64,000 nt of DNA, from the NCBI GenBank assembly GCA_036493735.1, contig DASXPH010000024.1:62001-126000 (forward strand), given 5' to 3'. A program made the position numbers and the translations under genes. The DNA comes from AG2 sp036493735 (lineage in GTDB: Bacteria; Gemmatimonadota; Gemmatimonadetes; Gemmatimonadales; Gemmatimonadaceae). Positions 23,997 through 32,158 of this stretch are shown in pieces. The notes under the pieces were generated by a model, which had not been told where the DNA came from, did not search any database, and worked only from the letters and a program-made list of their open reading frames with translations. How positions within the stretch are numbered: the stretch's first letter is position 1; each line of letters starts with the position of its first letter.

Positions 23997-25474
23997 ACCG
24001 CCGCGTGCTGCTGCGACATGATCGCCGTCGCGCGGGAGAGAATCGAGTCGAGCCAATCGAAGATCGTCGAGTTGTGCAATTGGCGGCGCATGCGGCGCAT
24101 CCGGCGGCGACGCTCGTCAGGCGACATGTCCAGCGACATCCGGATCGCATTGACGAACCCGTCGACGTTGAACGGGTTGATGAGGCACGCCCCTTCGATC
24201 TCTTCCGCCGAACCGGTGAAGCGGCTGAGCATCAACACGCCGCGCTCATCGACCTGGCAGGCGACGAATTCCTTCGCGACCAGATTCATCCCATCCTGCA
24301 GCGACGACACAATGCAGAGATCTCCGGCACGATATACCGCGGCGAGCAAGTCGGAGTCGACGTTCTCGTTGATCAGAACGATCGGCGTCCAATCCTTCGC
24401 CCCATATTTCTTGTTGACGGCGATTGTCGTCTCGACCACCTCGCGCTCGAGCGTATTGTATGCCGGCACATTCGAGCGAGAGGGCGTCGCCACAAAGATG
24501 AACGTGAAGCGCCCACGAAGCTCGGGGGATTCCTCCCACAGCGTGTCGAGTGCGCGCAGCCGTTCCGGAATGCCTTTGGTGTAGTCGATACGATCGACGC
24601 AGACGCCCAGTTGGCGGCCGTCACGTGCATAGCGATCACGCAGCGTGCGGACGCGTTGCGTCGCGTCATCACTCCGGGCCATGGCCTCGTATCGCTCGAC
24701 GTCGATACTGATCGCGAACGCGCCGACGTGGATCACGCGGTCCCGAAAGGTGATCACCTGCCTAACGGGATCCACCCGCGCCTCGGGAATGAACTGCTCG
24801 ACACAGTCCATGAAATTCTCGGCGTAGCGGTCGATCTGGAATTCGGCGAGATCGTTGCCGAGCATGCCGCGCAGCAGCGACTCGTGCGTCCCCGTCGGCA
24901 GCAGTCGAAGAATGTCGGGCGGCGGGAAGGGGATGTGCCAGAACTGATGAATGAAGAGCGACGGCCGCATCGCACGCAGAAACTCCGACGCGAGCGCAAA
25001 ATGGTAGTCCTGGATCCACGCCATCGACCGCCCGGTACAACGCTCGGCTTCATCGGCGACGGCATGAGCGAAGCGCAGGTTCACGGCGCGATACCGCTCC
25101 CAGTATTCCGTGCGAAACTCGAAATGCTGGATGAGCATATGACAGAGCGGCCAGAGCGCGCGGTTCGCGAAGCCGTGGTAGTACCCGTCGATGTCCGCTT
25201 CGTCGAGCCAGACGCGGTGCAGCGTGTACTGCGGGTCTTCCGGTGGAACCTGAACGCGTCCCGCTTCGTCGCTCACGTCACGGTCCGCGGTGCCGGAGCC
25301 CCAGGCGACCCAGGTTCCGTGGGTGTGCCGCATCGTTGGATCGAGCGCGGAGACCAGACCCCCCGGCGGTTGTTTGAGCTCGATGCCGTGCGGGCCGCGC
25401 ATGTGCTCGTACGGCTCGCGGTTCGACACGAGAATGAACTTGCAGTCGTTCAGATAATGGACGAAGTCGAGCAT
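23993..25474 (-). CDS. otsA: Trehalose-6-phosphate synthase
   Basis: GT20 glycosyltransferase of 493 residues that joins glucose from a nucleotide sugar to glucose-6-phosphate. Family landmarks are ILVSNREPYEH and KQPPGGLVSAL near the N-terminus, WIQDYHFAL (near 154), RIDYTKGIPERLRAL (near 293, the Arg-Lys diphosphate site) and DGMNLVAKEFVACQ (near 393, acidic loop). It is the first gene of otsA-otsB. A 158-bp gap separates it from the divergent kinase gene and should hold both promoters. Confidence 0.96.
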   Translation of the reverse strand: MLDFVHYLNDCKFILVSNREPYEHMRGPHGIELKQPPGGLVSALDPTMRHTHGTWVAWGSGTADRDVSDEAGRVQVPPEDPQYTLHRVWLDEADIDGYYHGFANRALWPLCHMLIQHFEFRTEYWERYRAVNLRFAHAVADEAERCTGRSMAWIQDYHFALASEFLRAMRPSLFIHQFWHIPFPPPDILRLLPTGTHESLLRGMLGNDLAEFQIDRYAENFMDCVEQFIPEARVDPVRQVITFRDRVIHVGAFAISIDVERYEAMARSDDATQRVRTLRDRYARDGRQLGVCVDRIDYTKGIPERLRALDTLWEESPELRGRFTFIFVATPSRSNVPAYNTLEREVVETTIAVNKKYGAKDWTPIVLINENVDSDLLAAVYRAGDLCIVSSLQDGMNLVAKEFVACQVDERGVLMLSRFTGSAEEIEGACLINPFNVDGFVNAIRMSLDMSPDERRRRMRRMRRQLHNSTIFDWLDSILSRATAIMSQQHAAV

Positions 25475-25632
25475 GGCGACTGAGTTTCGGCAACTGGTGT
25501 GCCCGGCACAGAGCAGGAGTGCTCGCGGCGTTCGCTAGCGGCGCGCCGCTGGCAATTCAGGCTATCGTCGATACGTTACGCACTCGTGCAAGCTATCCCA
25601 CCTCTCATGTCGGTATCTATCTGAGGCGCGCG

Positions 25633-26628
25633 GTGCCACGCGCGATCGTTCACTCGGGCACGCGGGCGCCGACACGTATCGACTTCGGTGGCGGCTGGAC
25701 CGACGTGCCGCCGTACTCCGAACGCGAGGGCGGTTTCGTCTGCAACCTGGCGATCGCGCGTTATGCAACGGTGCTGCTCGCGCCCGCTGACAGCAGCGAC
25801 AACGCCTCGTTGTCCGCCGATCGGGCGCGCGATCGGCCACTCGTCGAAGCCGCTGTGCGGCGCGCTGGAATCTCCGGAGCCGATGTCGCCCTATATAATG
25901 ATTTCCCCGTTGGTGCCGGCCTCGGCGGCTCGTCGGCCGCTGGCGTCGCCCTCGCCGATTCCCTGAGTCGCTGCGCCGGCGAAGTGCTCGATCCCGCCGC
26001 GCTCGCCGAGCGGAGCCGTGCAACGGAGGTCGAGGAGCTTGGCATTGCCGGCGGCCGACAGGATCACTACGCGTCCGCGTTCGGGGGTGCGCTTGCGCTT
26101 CGCTTTTCCGATCGCGATACCAAGGTGCACTCGATTCCGCTCACTCGTGAGGCACGCGAGGAGCTCGAGCAACGCTGCATCGTCGTGTACACCGGCGAGT
26201 CGCGAATCTCTGGGGATACGATAACCGCCGTCACGAGCGCGTACGAGAAACGCGATACGAAGGTCCTCTTTGCGCTCCGTCGCATGAAGGAGCTGGCCGA
26301 AGGAATGGCGCGCGCGCTCGAGTGCGCCGATATAGACGAGCTGGCGGCGTTGGTGGGCGAGCACTGGGCCCATCAGCGATCACTGCATCCGGCCATTCCC
26401 ACCAATCGCATCGACGCGATCATCGAACGAGCGCGCGCGGCGGGCGCCCTCGGTGCCAAGGCCCTCGGCGCGTCAGGTGGTGGCTGCGTGCTGCTCATTG
26501 CGCGACGCGGAAACGAGGACGCCGTTGCGTCGGTAGCATCAGCGCTCGGCCCGTTATTGCCATTCGCGATCGCCGAGCGCGGCGTGGAGACATTCGTCGC
26601 CGATGCGGTCGATCTGAGGCAGTCGTGA
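25633..26628 (+). CDS. GHMP-family sugar kinase (heptose/fucose-kinase type)
   Basis: ATP-dependent kinase of 331 residues. THE GHMP substrate motif RAPTRIDFGGGWTDVPPYS lies at the N-terminus. The phosphate-binding loop is FPVGAGLGGSSAAGVA, and the C-terminal motif is KALGASGGGCVLLIA. The RIDFGGGWTD form is shared with HddA-like heptose-7-phosphate kinases and fucokinase-type enzymes. GAGG precedes the GTG at 25633; a GTG at 25519 would add 38 residues. Its stop codon overlaps the next start (GTGA), making it the first gene of a four-gene coupled cassette. Confidence 0.88.
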   Translation: MPRAIVHSGTRAPTRIDFGGGWTDVPPYSEREGGFVCNLAIARYATVLLAPADSSDNASLSADRARDRPLVEAAVRRAGISGADVALYNDFPVGAGLGGSSAAGVALADSLSRCAGEVLDPAALAERSRATEVEELGIAGGRQDHYASAFGGALALRFSDRDTKVHSIPLTREAREELEQRCIVVYTGESRISGDTITAVTSAYEKRDTKVLFALRRMKELAEGMARALECADIDELAALVGEHWAHQRSLHPAIPTNRIDAIIERARAAGALGAKALGASGGGCVLLIARRGNEDAVASVASALGPLLPFAIAERGVETFVADAVDLRQS

Positions 26629-27797
26629 GCATCAGCAGAGGCGACGCCGTAGCGCTCACGCGCGAGCTCGTGCGAGTGGATTCGCGCAATCCGACGCTCG
26701 TCGCGGGCGCGCCGGGCGAGGCACGCGTCGCACGCGTTCTCACCGACGTTCTCTCCGCGTGGGGATTTCGCGTCGAGATGGTCGAGGTGGCGCCGGGACG
26801 ACCAAACGTCATCGCGCGACTGGGGAGCGCGAAGCCAGGTACTCGTTCATTGATGTTCAATGGACACATCGACGTCGTCGGCGTTGAAGGCATGGTTCAC
26901 CCGCCGTGGGACCCGGCGGTGCGAGACGGACGACTTTTTGGTCGCGGCTCGTCCGACATGAAAGCCGGTGTCGCGGCGATGTGCGCCGCTACCACGCGCG
27001 CGCTCAGCGCGAGTGGCGGAGCGCTGGACGGTGAGATCATCATCACGGCGGTCGTGGACGAGGAGTATTCGAGTCTCGGCACCCGCGCACTCGTTGCCGA
27101 AGGAATTCGCGCGGACGCGGCGATCGTCACGGAGCCGACGGGTCTCAGCATCATGCCCGCCCACAAGGGATTCGTCTGGGTCGACGTCGTCGTGGAAGGA
27201 CGCGCAGCACACGGTAGCCGATGGGACGTCGGTGTGGACGCGATCCGTAATGCGGGATTGCTGCTGGCCGCACTCGACGCTCTCGACGCTGACGTGCTGC
27301 CGTCGCGCGATCACTCGCTGCTCGGCCGTCCATCGCTTCATGCGTCCACGATCGCCGGCGGAATTGGCCTGTCGACCTATCCGGACAAGTGTCATTTCAC
27401 GATCGAGCGGCGCACCATTCCGGGCGAGACTACTGCCGTGGTGATGGCCGAGATCGAAGCTGCATTTGCTCGCGTCCGCGCCAGGCGACCGGAGCTCGAG
27501 GCGAGTGTGTCACTGATCTTCGAGCAGCCACCGAGCGATGTTTCGATAGAGGCGCCAGTCGTACGCTCTCTCGACGGCGCGCTTCGCGCTTGTGGTGAAG
27601 AGGTGAAGGTGATGGGCATGAGCGCGTGGACCGATGCAGCGATTCTCAACGAAGCTGGGATTCCAGCGATCTGCTTCGGGCCTGGCGATATCGGTCTCGC
27701 CCACGCCGCGGAGGAGTACGTGCGAGTTGACGAGATCGAGCGCGCGACGCTGGTGCTCGCCGCGCTGGCGATGGATTGGACTCGCGGAGGAGGGTGA
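26625..27797 (+). CDS. M20-family metallopeptidase/deacylase
   Basis: Protein of 390 residues in the ArgE/DapE/ACY1 group. Metal ligands are visible in MFNGHIDVVGVEG (His and the catalytic Asp two residues on), GRGSSDMKAGVA (bridging Asp) and VVDEEYSSLGTRAL (catalytic Glu-Glu). The dimerisation lid domain is central (HGSRWDVGVDAI...). The likely role is removing an acyl group from an amino acid or dipeptide in the cytoplasm. The GTG start overlaps the kinase stop and the stop overlaps the next start, both as GTGA. Confidence 0.9.
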   Translation: MSISRGDAVALTRELVRVDSRNPTLVAGAPGEARVARVLTDVLSAWGFRVEMVEVAPGRPNVIARLGSAKPGTRSLMFNGHIDVVGVEGMVHPPWDPAVRDGRLFGRGSSDMKAGVAAMCAATTRALSASGGALDGEIIITAVVDEEYSSLGTRALVAEGIRADAAIVTEPTGLSIMPAHKGFVWVDVVVEGRAAHGSRWDVGVDAIRNAGLLLAALDALDADVLPSRDHSLLGRPSLHASTIAGGIGLSTYPDKCHFTIERRTIPGETTAVVMAEIEAAFARVRARRPELEASVSLIFEQPPSDVSIEAPVVRSLDGALRACGEEVKVMGMSAWTDAAILNEAGIPAICFGPGDIGLAHAAEEYVRVDEIERATLVLAALAMDWTRGGG

Positions 27798-28015
27798 GCG
27801 TGGCGTATCTCTCGACTAGCGATTACGACGCACTGGAGCGCGCGATTCGTGTCGGCCAACGAATCATCGTGTGGCGTCGTGGCGTCGAGTACGTCGTCAT
27901 GCCGACCGATCTTCACCTGCAGGCCGGCCGTGAAGTCATCGAGGCCCGCCGTCCGACGGGTGATCTCGTCACCCTCTATCTCGACGAGATCGATACCATC
28001 GAGGTCGTCGCGTGA
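27794..28015 (+). CDS. Small coupled protein of unknown function
   Basis: Protein of 73 residues with alternating hydrophobic and charged residues (RIIVWRRGVEYVVMPTDLHLQAGREVIEARR and DLVTLYLDEIDTIEVV), suggesting a small beta-barrel or sheet. No family recognised, no export signal. The GTG start overlaps the M20 stop by four bases and its own stop overlaps the next gene in the same way. Such tight coupling suggests stoichiometric production with its neighbours, perhaps as a subunit or adaptor. Confidence 0.7.
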   Translation: MSVAYLSTSDYDALERAIRVGQRIIVWRRGVEYVVMPTDLHLQAGREVIEARRPTGDLVTLYLDEIDTIEVVA

Positions 28016-28662
28016 GTGATGCGCGTCACACAGAATTGCCGATGCTCGCGATCTTCGCGGATGAGTCTTGCCTCGGCAATGGTCGGGAGGGAAGCAACCC
28101 CGGGGGCGCTGCCGGTGTAATCGAGTACTGGAACGCGGCCACCGAGCGCCTGTCTCGATTCGACTACTGGGTCTCGGAGCCGGCGACGACCAACAACAGG
28201 ATGGCGTTGCGGAGCGTGAGCGAAGCTTTCCGCGCGATCTCTCGTAAGGGAACGAGGTTTCGCGTGCTGTTCACGACCGATTCGCAGTATCTCGTGAAGG
28301 GTATGACTGATTGGGTGCACGGGTGGAGCGCACGAGGGTGGAAGCGAAAGGGCGGCGAGATCGAGAATCTCGAGCTGTGGCATGACGCGGTTGCCAGCGC
28401 CGCCGGTCACGCCGTGGAGTGGCGTTGGGTGCGCGGGCACCATGGTCATCCACAGAACGAGTACGCGAACTTTCTCGCCATGCGAGCGGCACGCGAGCAG
28501 AGCACTTCCAATGGAGTGGTGGCGTCGGGGTTCGACGAATGGCTCCTGGGCGAGCGAGCGAAGGGAAAGATGTCGGCGGAGCCGGATCCCTTTCCGCTGC
28601 AGCGCCCGTTTCGACCGGCCCGCGCCTTGCCACTCGTGACCAAAGCTTCACTCACGTCGTGA
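28012..28662 (+). CDS. RNase H-fold protein lacking two catalytic acids
   Basis: Protein of 216 residues with an RNase HI-like domain at about 11-160. Aligning by eye with the four catalytic acids (D10, E48, D70, D134 of the Escherichia coli enzyme), D17 (FADES) and D90 (FTTDSQ) are kept. The E48 position is Ala65 (NNRMALRS) and the D134 position is Asn153 (NEYANFLAM). Histidines of RGHHGHP remain. Strict RNase H cleavage is therefore doubtful; the fold may bind hybrids or another ligand. A Pro/Arg-rich tail of about 50 residues follows. It is the last gene of the GTGA-coupled cassette. Confidence 0.8.
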   Translation: MSDARHTELPMLAIFADESCLGNGREGSNPGGAAGVIEYWNAATERLSRFDYWVSEPATTNNRMALRSVSEAFRAISRKGTRFRVLFTTDSQYLVKGMTDWVHGWSARGWKRKGGEIENLELWHDAVASAAGHAVEWRWVRGHHGHPQNEYANFLAMRAAREQSTSNGVVASGFDEWLLGERAKGKMSAEPDPFPLQRPFRPARALPLVTKASLTS

Positions 28663-28689
28663 TAAGGGGAAACGTGAGCGAGCACAGAG

Positions 28690-28872
28690 ATGAAGCCCCT
28701 TATCTTCGGTTTGCTGCTTGGCCTGGCCGTCGGCTACTGGCAGGGATTTGGCGATGGAAAGACCGGCAGAGACAACGTCGCAGTCCGAGCGCTGAACGCA
28801 TTCGGCGTCAGCAAAATCAGAGCAGCGGAAGAGTCGCGGGCCAGGAGCCAGGACGAGGCAGCGCGACCCTGA
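28690..28872 (+). CDS. Small N-anchored protein
   Basis: Protein of 60 residues: a membrane helix (PLIFGLLLGLAVGYWQGFGDG) and a soluble charged tail (ALNAFGVSKIRAAEESRARSQDEAA). No family recognised. It lies 27 bp after the RNase H-like gene on the same strand, so it is probably in that transcript. Good hydrophobic and helical composition supports a real gene despite its size. Confidence 0.6.
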   Translation: MKPLIFGLLLGLAVGYWQGFGDGKTGRDNVAVRALNAFGVSKIRAAEESRARSQDEAARP

Positions 28873-28906
28873 GATCCGCGCGTTAGCCCCGGAGCACCGC
28901 CCAACG

Positions 28907-29683
28907 ATGGATCCCCTCGATCGCACCTTCCGACACCTGCTGCAGGTAATCCAGGCGCGCTATCCCGCGTATTTGTCGCAGTCGTTCGAGGTTGCCGAGC
29001 TGTATCAGAACATCATGCCGTATCGACACCATCGTCGCGAGCTTGGCCTGGAGACCAACCAGGATTACGAGATGGTGCTGCTCCAGCTACTCGCTGGCGC
29101 ACGTGACTATTTCGTCGTGAGCGACGAGATGCGACAGCGATTGTCGCAAGAGCTGGCGCAGCCCAACCCTGACCCTGGCGCATTTCGTGAGTTCTCAACA
29201 GCGCAGATCGCGCTGTCGCCATCAGCCGTTCGCCGGTTTCAGGACGGCGGTGTCGCCGATGCCGAGCCGGCGCTTGCCGGGGCCGCTGTGGCGGCCGCCA
29301 GTGAAGCCCCGCCTCGTGCCGCCTCGTCGCGCAGCTCCGCCTCCTTGCCAAGTGCAAGCGCGCATCGGAGCAGCTCATCGGCGACGACAGCACCGATGGC
29401 CGCCGCGCAGCCAACGCCCCGTCGTGCCGCGGCGAGCAGCGTGAGCTCCGCTCCCCGTGCCGCCGCATCGCCAGTCGTGGCACGCCCGACACAGACCATT
29501 GTGCCGCAGGCGGGCGAGCAGTGCCGGTACTGCAACGGCGCGCTGCCGGCGGGCCGCCGGATCACGTTCTGCCCACATTGTGGCCAGAATCTCACGGTCA
29601 TCAATTGCCTCGCGTGTGGCACCGAGCTCGAGATCGGCTGGAAGTTCTGTACGACGTGCGGGCGTCCCGCGGGATCCGCCTAG
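28907..29683 (+). CDS. Double zinc-ribbon protein
   Basis: Protein of 258 residues. A helical N-terminal domain (FRHLLQVIQARYPAYLSQSFEVAELYQNIMPYRHHRRELG, to about 95) is joined by an Ala/Ser/Pro linker (about 110-200) to two zinc ribbons. These are CRYCNGALPAGRRITFCPHC and CLACGTELEIGWKFCTTC, each with paired CxxC knuckles. The ribbon layout resembles zinc-ribbon/DZANK modules used in protein or nucleic-acid contacts. Partners are unknown. It is 35 bp after the small membrane gene. Its stop lies just before repeat element copy C. Confidence 0.8.
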   Translation: MDPLDRTFRHLLQVIQARYPAYLSQSFEVAELYQNIMPYRHHRRELGLETNQDYEMVLLQLLAGARDYFVVSDEMRQRLSQELAQPNPDPGAFREFSTAQIALSPSAVRRFQDGGVADAEPALAGAAVAAASEAPPRAASSRSSASLPSASAHRSSSSATTAPMAAAQPTPRRAAASSVSSAPRAAASPVVARPTQTIVPQAGEQCRYCNGALPAGRRITFCPHCGQNLTVINCLACGTELEIGWKFCTTCGRPAGSA

Positions 29684-29705
29684 TGGCGCTTAGTGGATAG
29701 CTTGT

Positions 29706-29868
29706 GGGCCGCTGACATCACTGACACGGCGCTGAAACCACCTTGTGACGTTCAAGTAGTTGAGAAGTTGGGGAATCGCCGTCGGATCCAGCGACGGGCC
29801 CGTTTTGACCTCGACATTGCAGAGCACTTGTCAGTGCTCCCAGCGCAGTGTCAGCGGTTTCAGCGGCC
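29706..29868. mobile_element. GCTGAAACCACTGAC repeat element, copy C
   Basis: Outer ends GGGCCGCTGACATCACTGAC (29706-29725) and GTCAGCGGTTTCAGCGGCC (29850-29868) are inverted with three mismatches. A second GCTGAAACCAC lies at 29731-29741 and its inverted partner region GTGCTCCCAGCGC before the right end. At 163 bp it matches the plan of reconstructed copy A. It holds no gene and accounts for most of the gap 29684-29979. Confidence 0.7.
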
Positions 29869-29979
29869 TTCGATGCTCTCCCTTCTCGATTGCGGCCCAT
29901 TTCGATGCTCTCCCTTTCTCGATTACACTCCACTAGGCGGCCGGCCCGTCGCTTCGTTAGGCATGAACACCAGCAAGCC

Positions 29980-31098
29980 ATGACGATGAGACTGCCCTTC
30001 CCGACCTCACGCCGGGCGTTGTCGATACTGCTCTGCGTCGCCGCGGCCGATTGCGCGACGACGGGCGTGGCTACGACCGCGGGCACCACGGCCGGACCAG
30101 GCACGGTCGCGCGCGACGCCATCTGGCCAACGAGCACCCGCGAGCACGTCGATCTGTGGCTGCACGGCTATGCGCTCCTCACCGGCGACACCGCGCGCGT
30201 TCCGTTCTTTCGCCGTGGGTACCGACAGCAGATGCGCGAGACCCGGCGTTCGCGGAACGTCTATACCCAGCTCGACGCGAACGCGGACAAGCTGTCGGCG
30301 CGATTTCTGGCGAACCCGTCGCTCGTGAACGGCCAGTTCGCGCCCTTCTATTTCTCGTCGTTTCAACAGATCCAACAAGTCACGGATCTGTTCCTGCAGA
30401 CCGGCGGGAACCCAAACGCCACCGACAGCCCCGAGATGCGTCAGCTCTTCGGGGTCCTGAACAACACGTTCGGTGCGCCGGCCGATCGCGACTGGCTGCG
30501 CCTCTTCGTGCAGTGCCTCGCGGACGAGAACAACCGATTCTACCAGACATACTGGACGAACGAGCAAGCGACTCGAGCGGCGATTCGGCAGTCGGTGGAC
30601 TCACTGTGGCAGCGGGTGTATCGGCTGAAGCTTCAGCGTTTCCTAAACAACACGCAACAGGGAAACGGAGAGCTCATTCTCTCACTTCCCCTCGACGGCG
30701 AAGGCCGGACGATCAGCTACTCGCCTCAACAGAATTCTGTCGCCGTCGGGTTCCCAGACTCGCCGGGCGCGGCCATCGAGGCGGTATACGTCTTTGCCCA
30801 CGAGACCGTCAACGCCATCACGACCACGGCCATCAACGACAACGTCACTCCGACCGAGCAGCGAAATGGGGTGGCAGCGCGCTACTCGGCAAACGCCACC
30901 GTTCGGTCCGGGGCGATTCTCCTGCAGCGCGCGGCGCCCGAGCTCGCGCCGGGGTATATGCGCTTTTACCTGCGTTCGGCCGGGGTCACTCCGCCCCCCG
31001 GTGATCCGGTGGCGCTGTTCACGGCGACGTTCGCGATTCCCGACGCCATCCGGGACGCCGTCACTCGACAGATCGAGGTAGTGCTCGGCGGAATCTGA
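29980..31098 (+). CDS. Exported hypothetical protein
   Basis: Protein of 372 residues with an N-terminal export signal (RLPFPTSRRALSILLCVAAADCATTG), possibly a lipoprotein although ADC is not an ideal lipobox. The mature region is mixed alpha/beta (EHVDLWLHGYALLTGDTARVPFFRRGYRQQM, FSSFQQIQQVTDLFLQTGGNPNATDSPEMRQLFGVL). A segment VYVFAHETVNAITTTAIND is peptidase-like but lacks HExxH. No family was recognised. The ATG at 29980 is preferred; longer openings run through repeat copy C. Confidence 0.7.
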   Translation: MTMRLPFPTSRRALSILLCVAAADCATTGVATTAGTTAGPGTVARDAIWPTSTREHVDLWLHGYALLTGDTARVPFFRRGYRQQMRETRRSRNVYTQLDANADKLSARFLANPSLVNGQFAPFYFSSFQQIQQVTDLFLQTGGNPNATDSPEMRQLFGVLNNTFGAPADRDWLRLFVQCLADENNRFYQTYWTNEQATRAAIRQSVDSLWQRVYRLKLQRFLNNTQQGNGELILSLPLDGEGRTISYSPQQNSVAVGFPDSPGAAIEAVYVFAHETVNAITTTAINDNVTPTEQRNGVAARYSANATVRSGAILLQRAAPELAPGYMRFYLRSAGVTPPPGDPVALFTATFAIPDAIRDAVTRQIEVVLGGI

Positions 31099-31106
31099 AT
31101 TGCTAT

Positions 31107-31247
31107 CGCGGAGGGCGCGGAGGGACGCGGAGGACGGCCGAGGTCATCCTGAGGGAGTGAAGCGACCGAAGGATCTGCTGTATGGCGGGTCGACAGCAGA
31201 TCCTTCGCTTCGCTCAGGATGACAAGTGAAGTCATCCGCGCCCTCCG
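31107..31247. repeat. Nested inverted repeat (CGCGGAGGG outer, TCATCCTGAG inner)
   Basis: The outer arms are CGCGGAGGGCGCGGAGG (31107-31123) and CCGCGCCCTCCG (31236-31247). The inner arms are GTCATCCTGAG...CGAAGGATCTGCTGT (31143-31181) and its inverted copy (31193-31223), with an 11-nt loop. I recognise both arm sequences as types that recur as dispersed repeats in environmental bacterial genomes. It fills the gap before the next gene. Confidence 0.75.
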
Positions 31248-31315
31248 TGGTAGAATCGTAACTCTCCCGGAATGCCTGAAGAACCGAATAAAAAACGCGC
31301 CGTATATTTCCGCGT

Positions 31316-32149
31316 ATGGTTGGCGATTCGAATCTTCCCTCAAAATCTTCCCCTGGACTCGACCGCGGCGCGCTGGAGCGTGTTCTCGCACGCGCGGCCG
31401 AGCTGCAGGTTGGCACGGGCGAGCCGGAAGAAGTCCTGACCGAGGAGCAAATCCTCGAGCTGGGCAAAGAAGTCGGGCTTTCGCCGCAGCACCTCAAGCA
31501 GGCGCTCGCCGAAGAGCGGACGCGCGTTGCGCTTCCGCCTGACGAGGGCGGCTTGAGCGCGAAGCTCCTTGGCGGCGCGCGCGTCGGCGCGAGCCGGACC
31601 GTTCCGGGCAAGCCGAGCGATGTGCTGGAGGCAATCGATCTCTGGATGCAGCGCCAGGAGTGTCTCCAGGTAAAGCGCCAGTTCGCCGATCGTGTGGTTT
31701 GGGAAGCGCGGCGAGATCTGGTCGGCACCGTGCGGCGTGCGCTGAACGTCGGAGGCCGCGGTTATGCGCTGTCCCGCGCTCACGAGGTCGCGGCGACGGC
31801 GGTCGCCGTGGATGGTTCGCGCACGCTAGTGCGGATCGACGCCGACCTGGCGCCGTTCCGTACCAACCTCGCACGCCAGAGTGCGGGGGTCACGGCCGTG
31901 AGCGTCGCGGCAATACCAGCGCTGATCGCTCTGCACTTCGCCGCCGCGATCGCCGTTGCGCCGGCCGTACTGGTTGGCGCGGGCGCATTCTATGTCGCGC
32001 GCGGTGTGAACGCGCGCACCGCGACTTCGGCGCAGCTGGCTCTCGAGCAGCTGCTCGACCGCCTCGAACGCGGAGAGATCACCAAGCCCCAGCCGTCAAT
32101 CCTCAGTGTGCTGGCGGCGGCTGCGTCGTCGATCCCGCGCAAGTACTGA
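31316..32149 (+). CDS. Membrane protein with helical regulatory N-terminus
   Basis: Protein of 277 residues. The N-terminal part (LDRGALERVLARAAELQV...LTEEQILELGKEVGLSPQHLKQALAEER, about 15-63) is a helix pair with the look of a small DNA- or protein-binding module. The middle holds a beta-rich domain (to about 190). A hairpin of hydrophobic segments follows (GVTAVSVAAIPALIALHFAAAIAVAPAVLVGAGAFYVARG, about 190-230), then a helical tail. No family name is assigned. The downstream FAD-oxidase gene starts 9 bp later, so they form an operon. Confidence 0.7.
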   Translation: MVGDSNLPSKSSPGLDRGALERVLARAAELQVGTGEPEEVLTEEQILELGKEVGLSPQHLKQALAEERTRVALPPDEGGLSAKLLGGARVGASRTVPGKPSDVLEAIDLWMQRQECLQVKRQFADRVVWEARRDLVGTVRRALNVGGRGYALSRAHEVAATAVAVDGSRTLVRIDADLAPFRTNLARQSAGVTAVSVAAIPALIALHFAAAIAVAPAVLVGAGAFYVARGVNARTATSAQLALEQLLDRLERGEITKPQPSILSVLAAAASSIPRKY

Positions 32150-32158
32150 CGGCCGGTC

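Noticed and set aside
23828..25483. A 551-codon plus-strand frame opposite otsA and otsB
   Set aside because: It is the mirror of two well-supported trehalose genes in high-GC DNA; composition is Arg/Val-rich and shows no domain.
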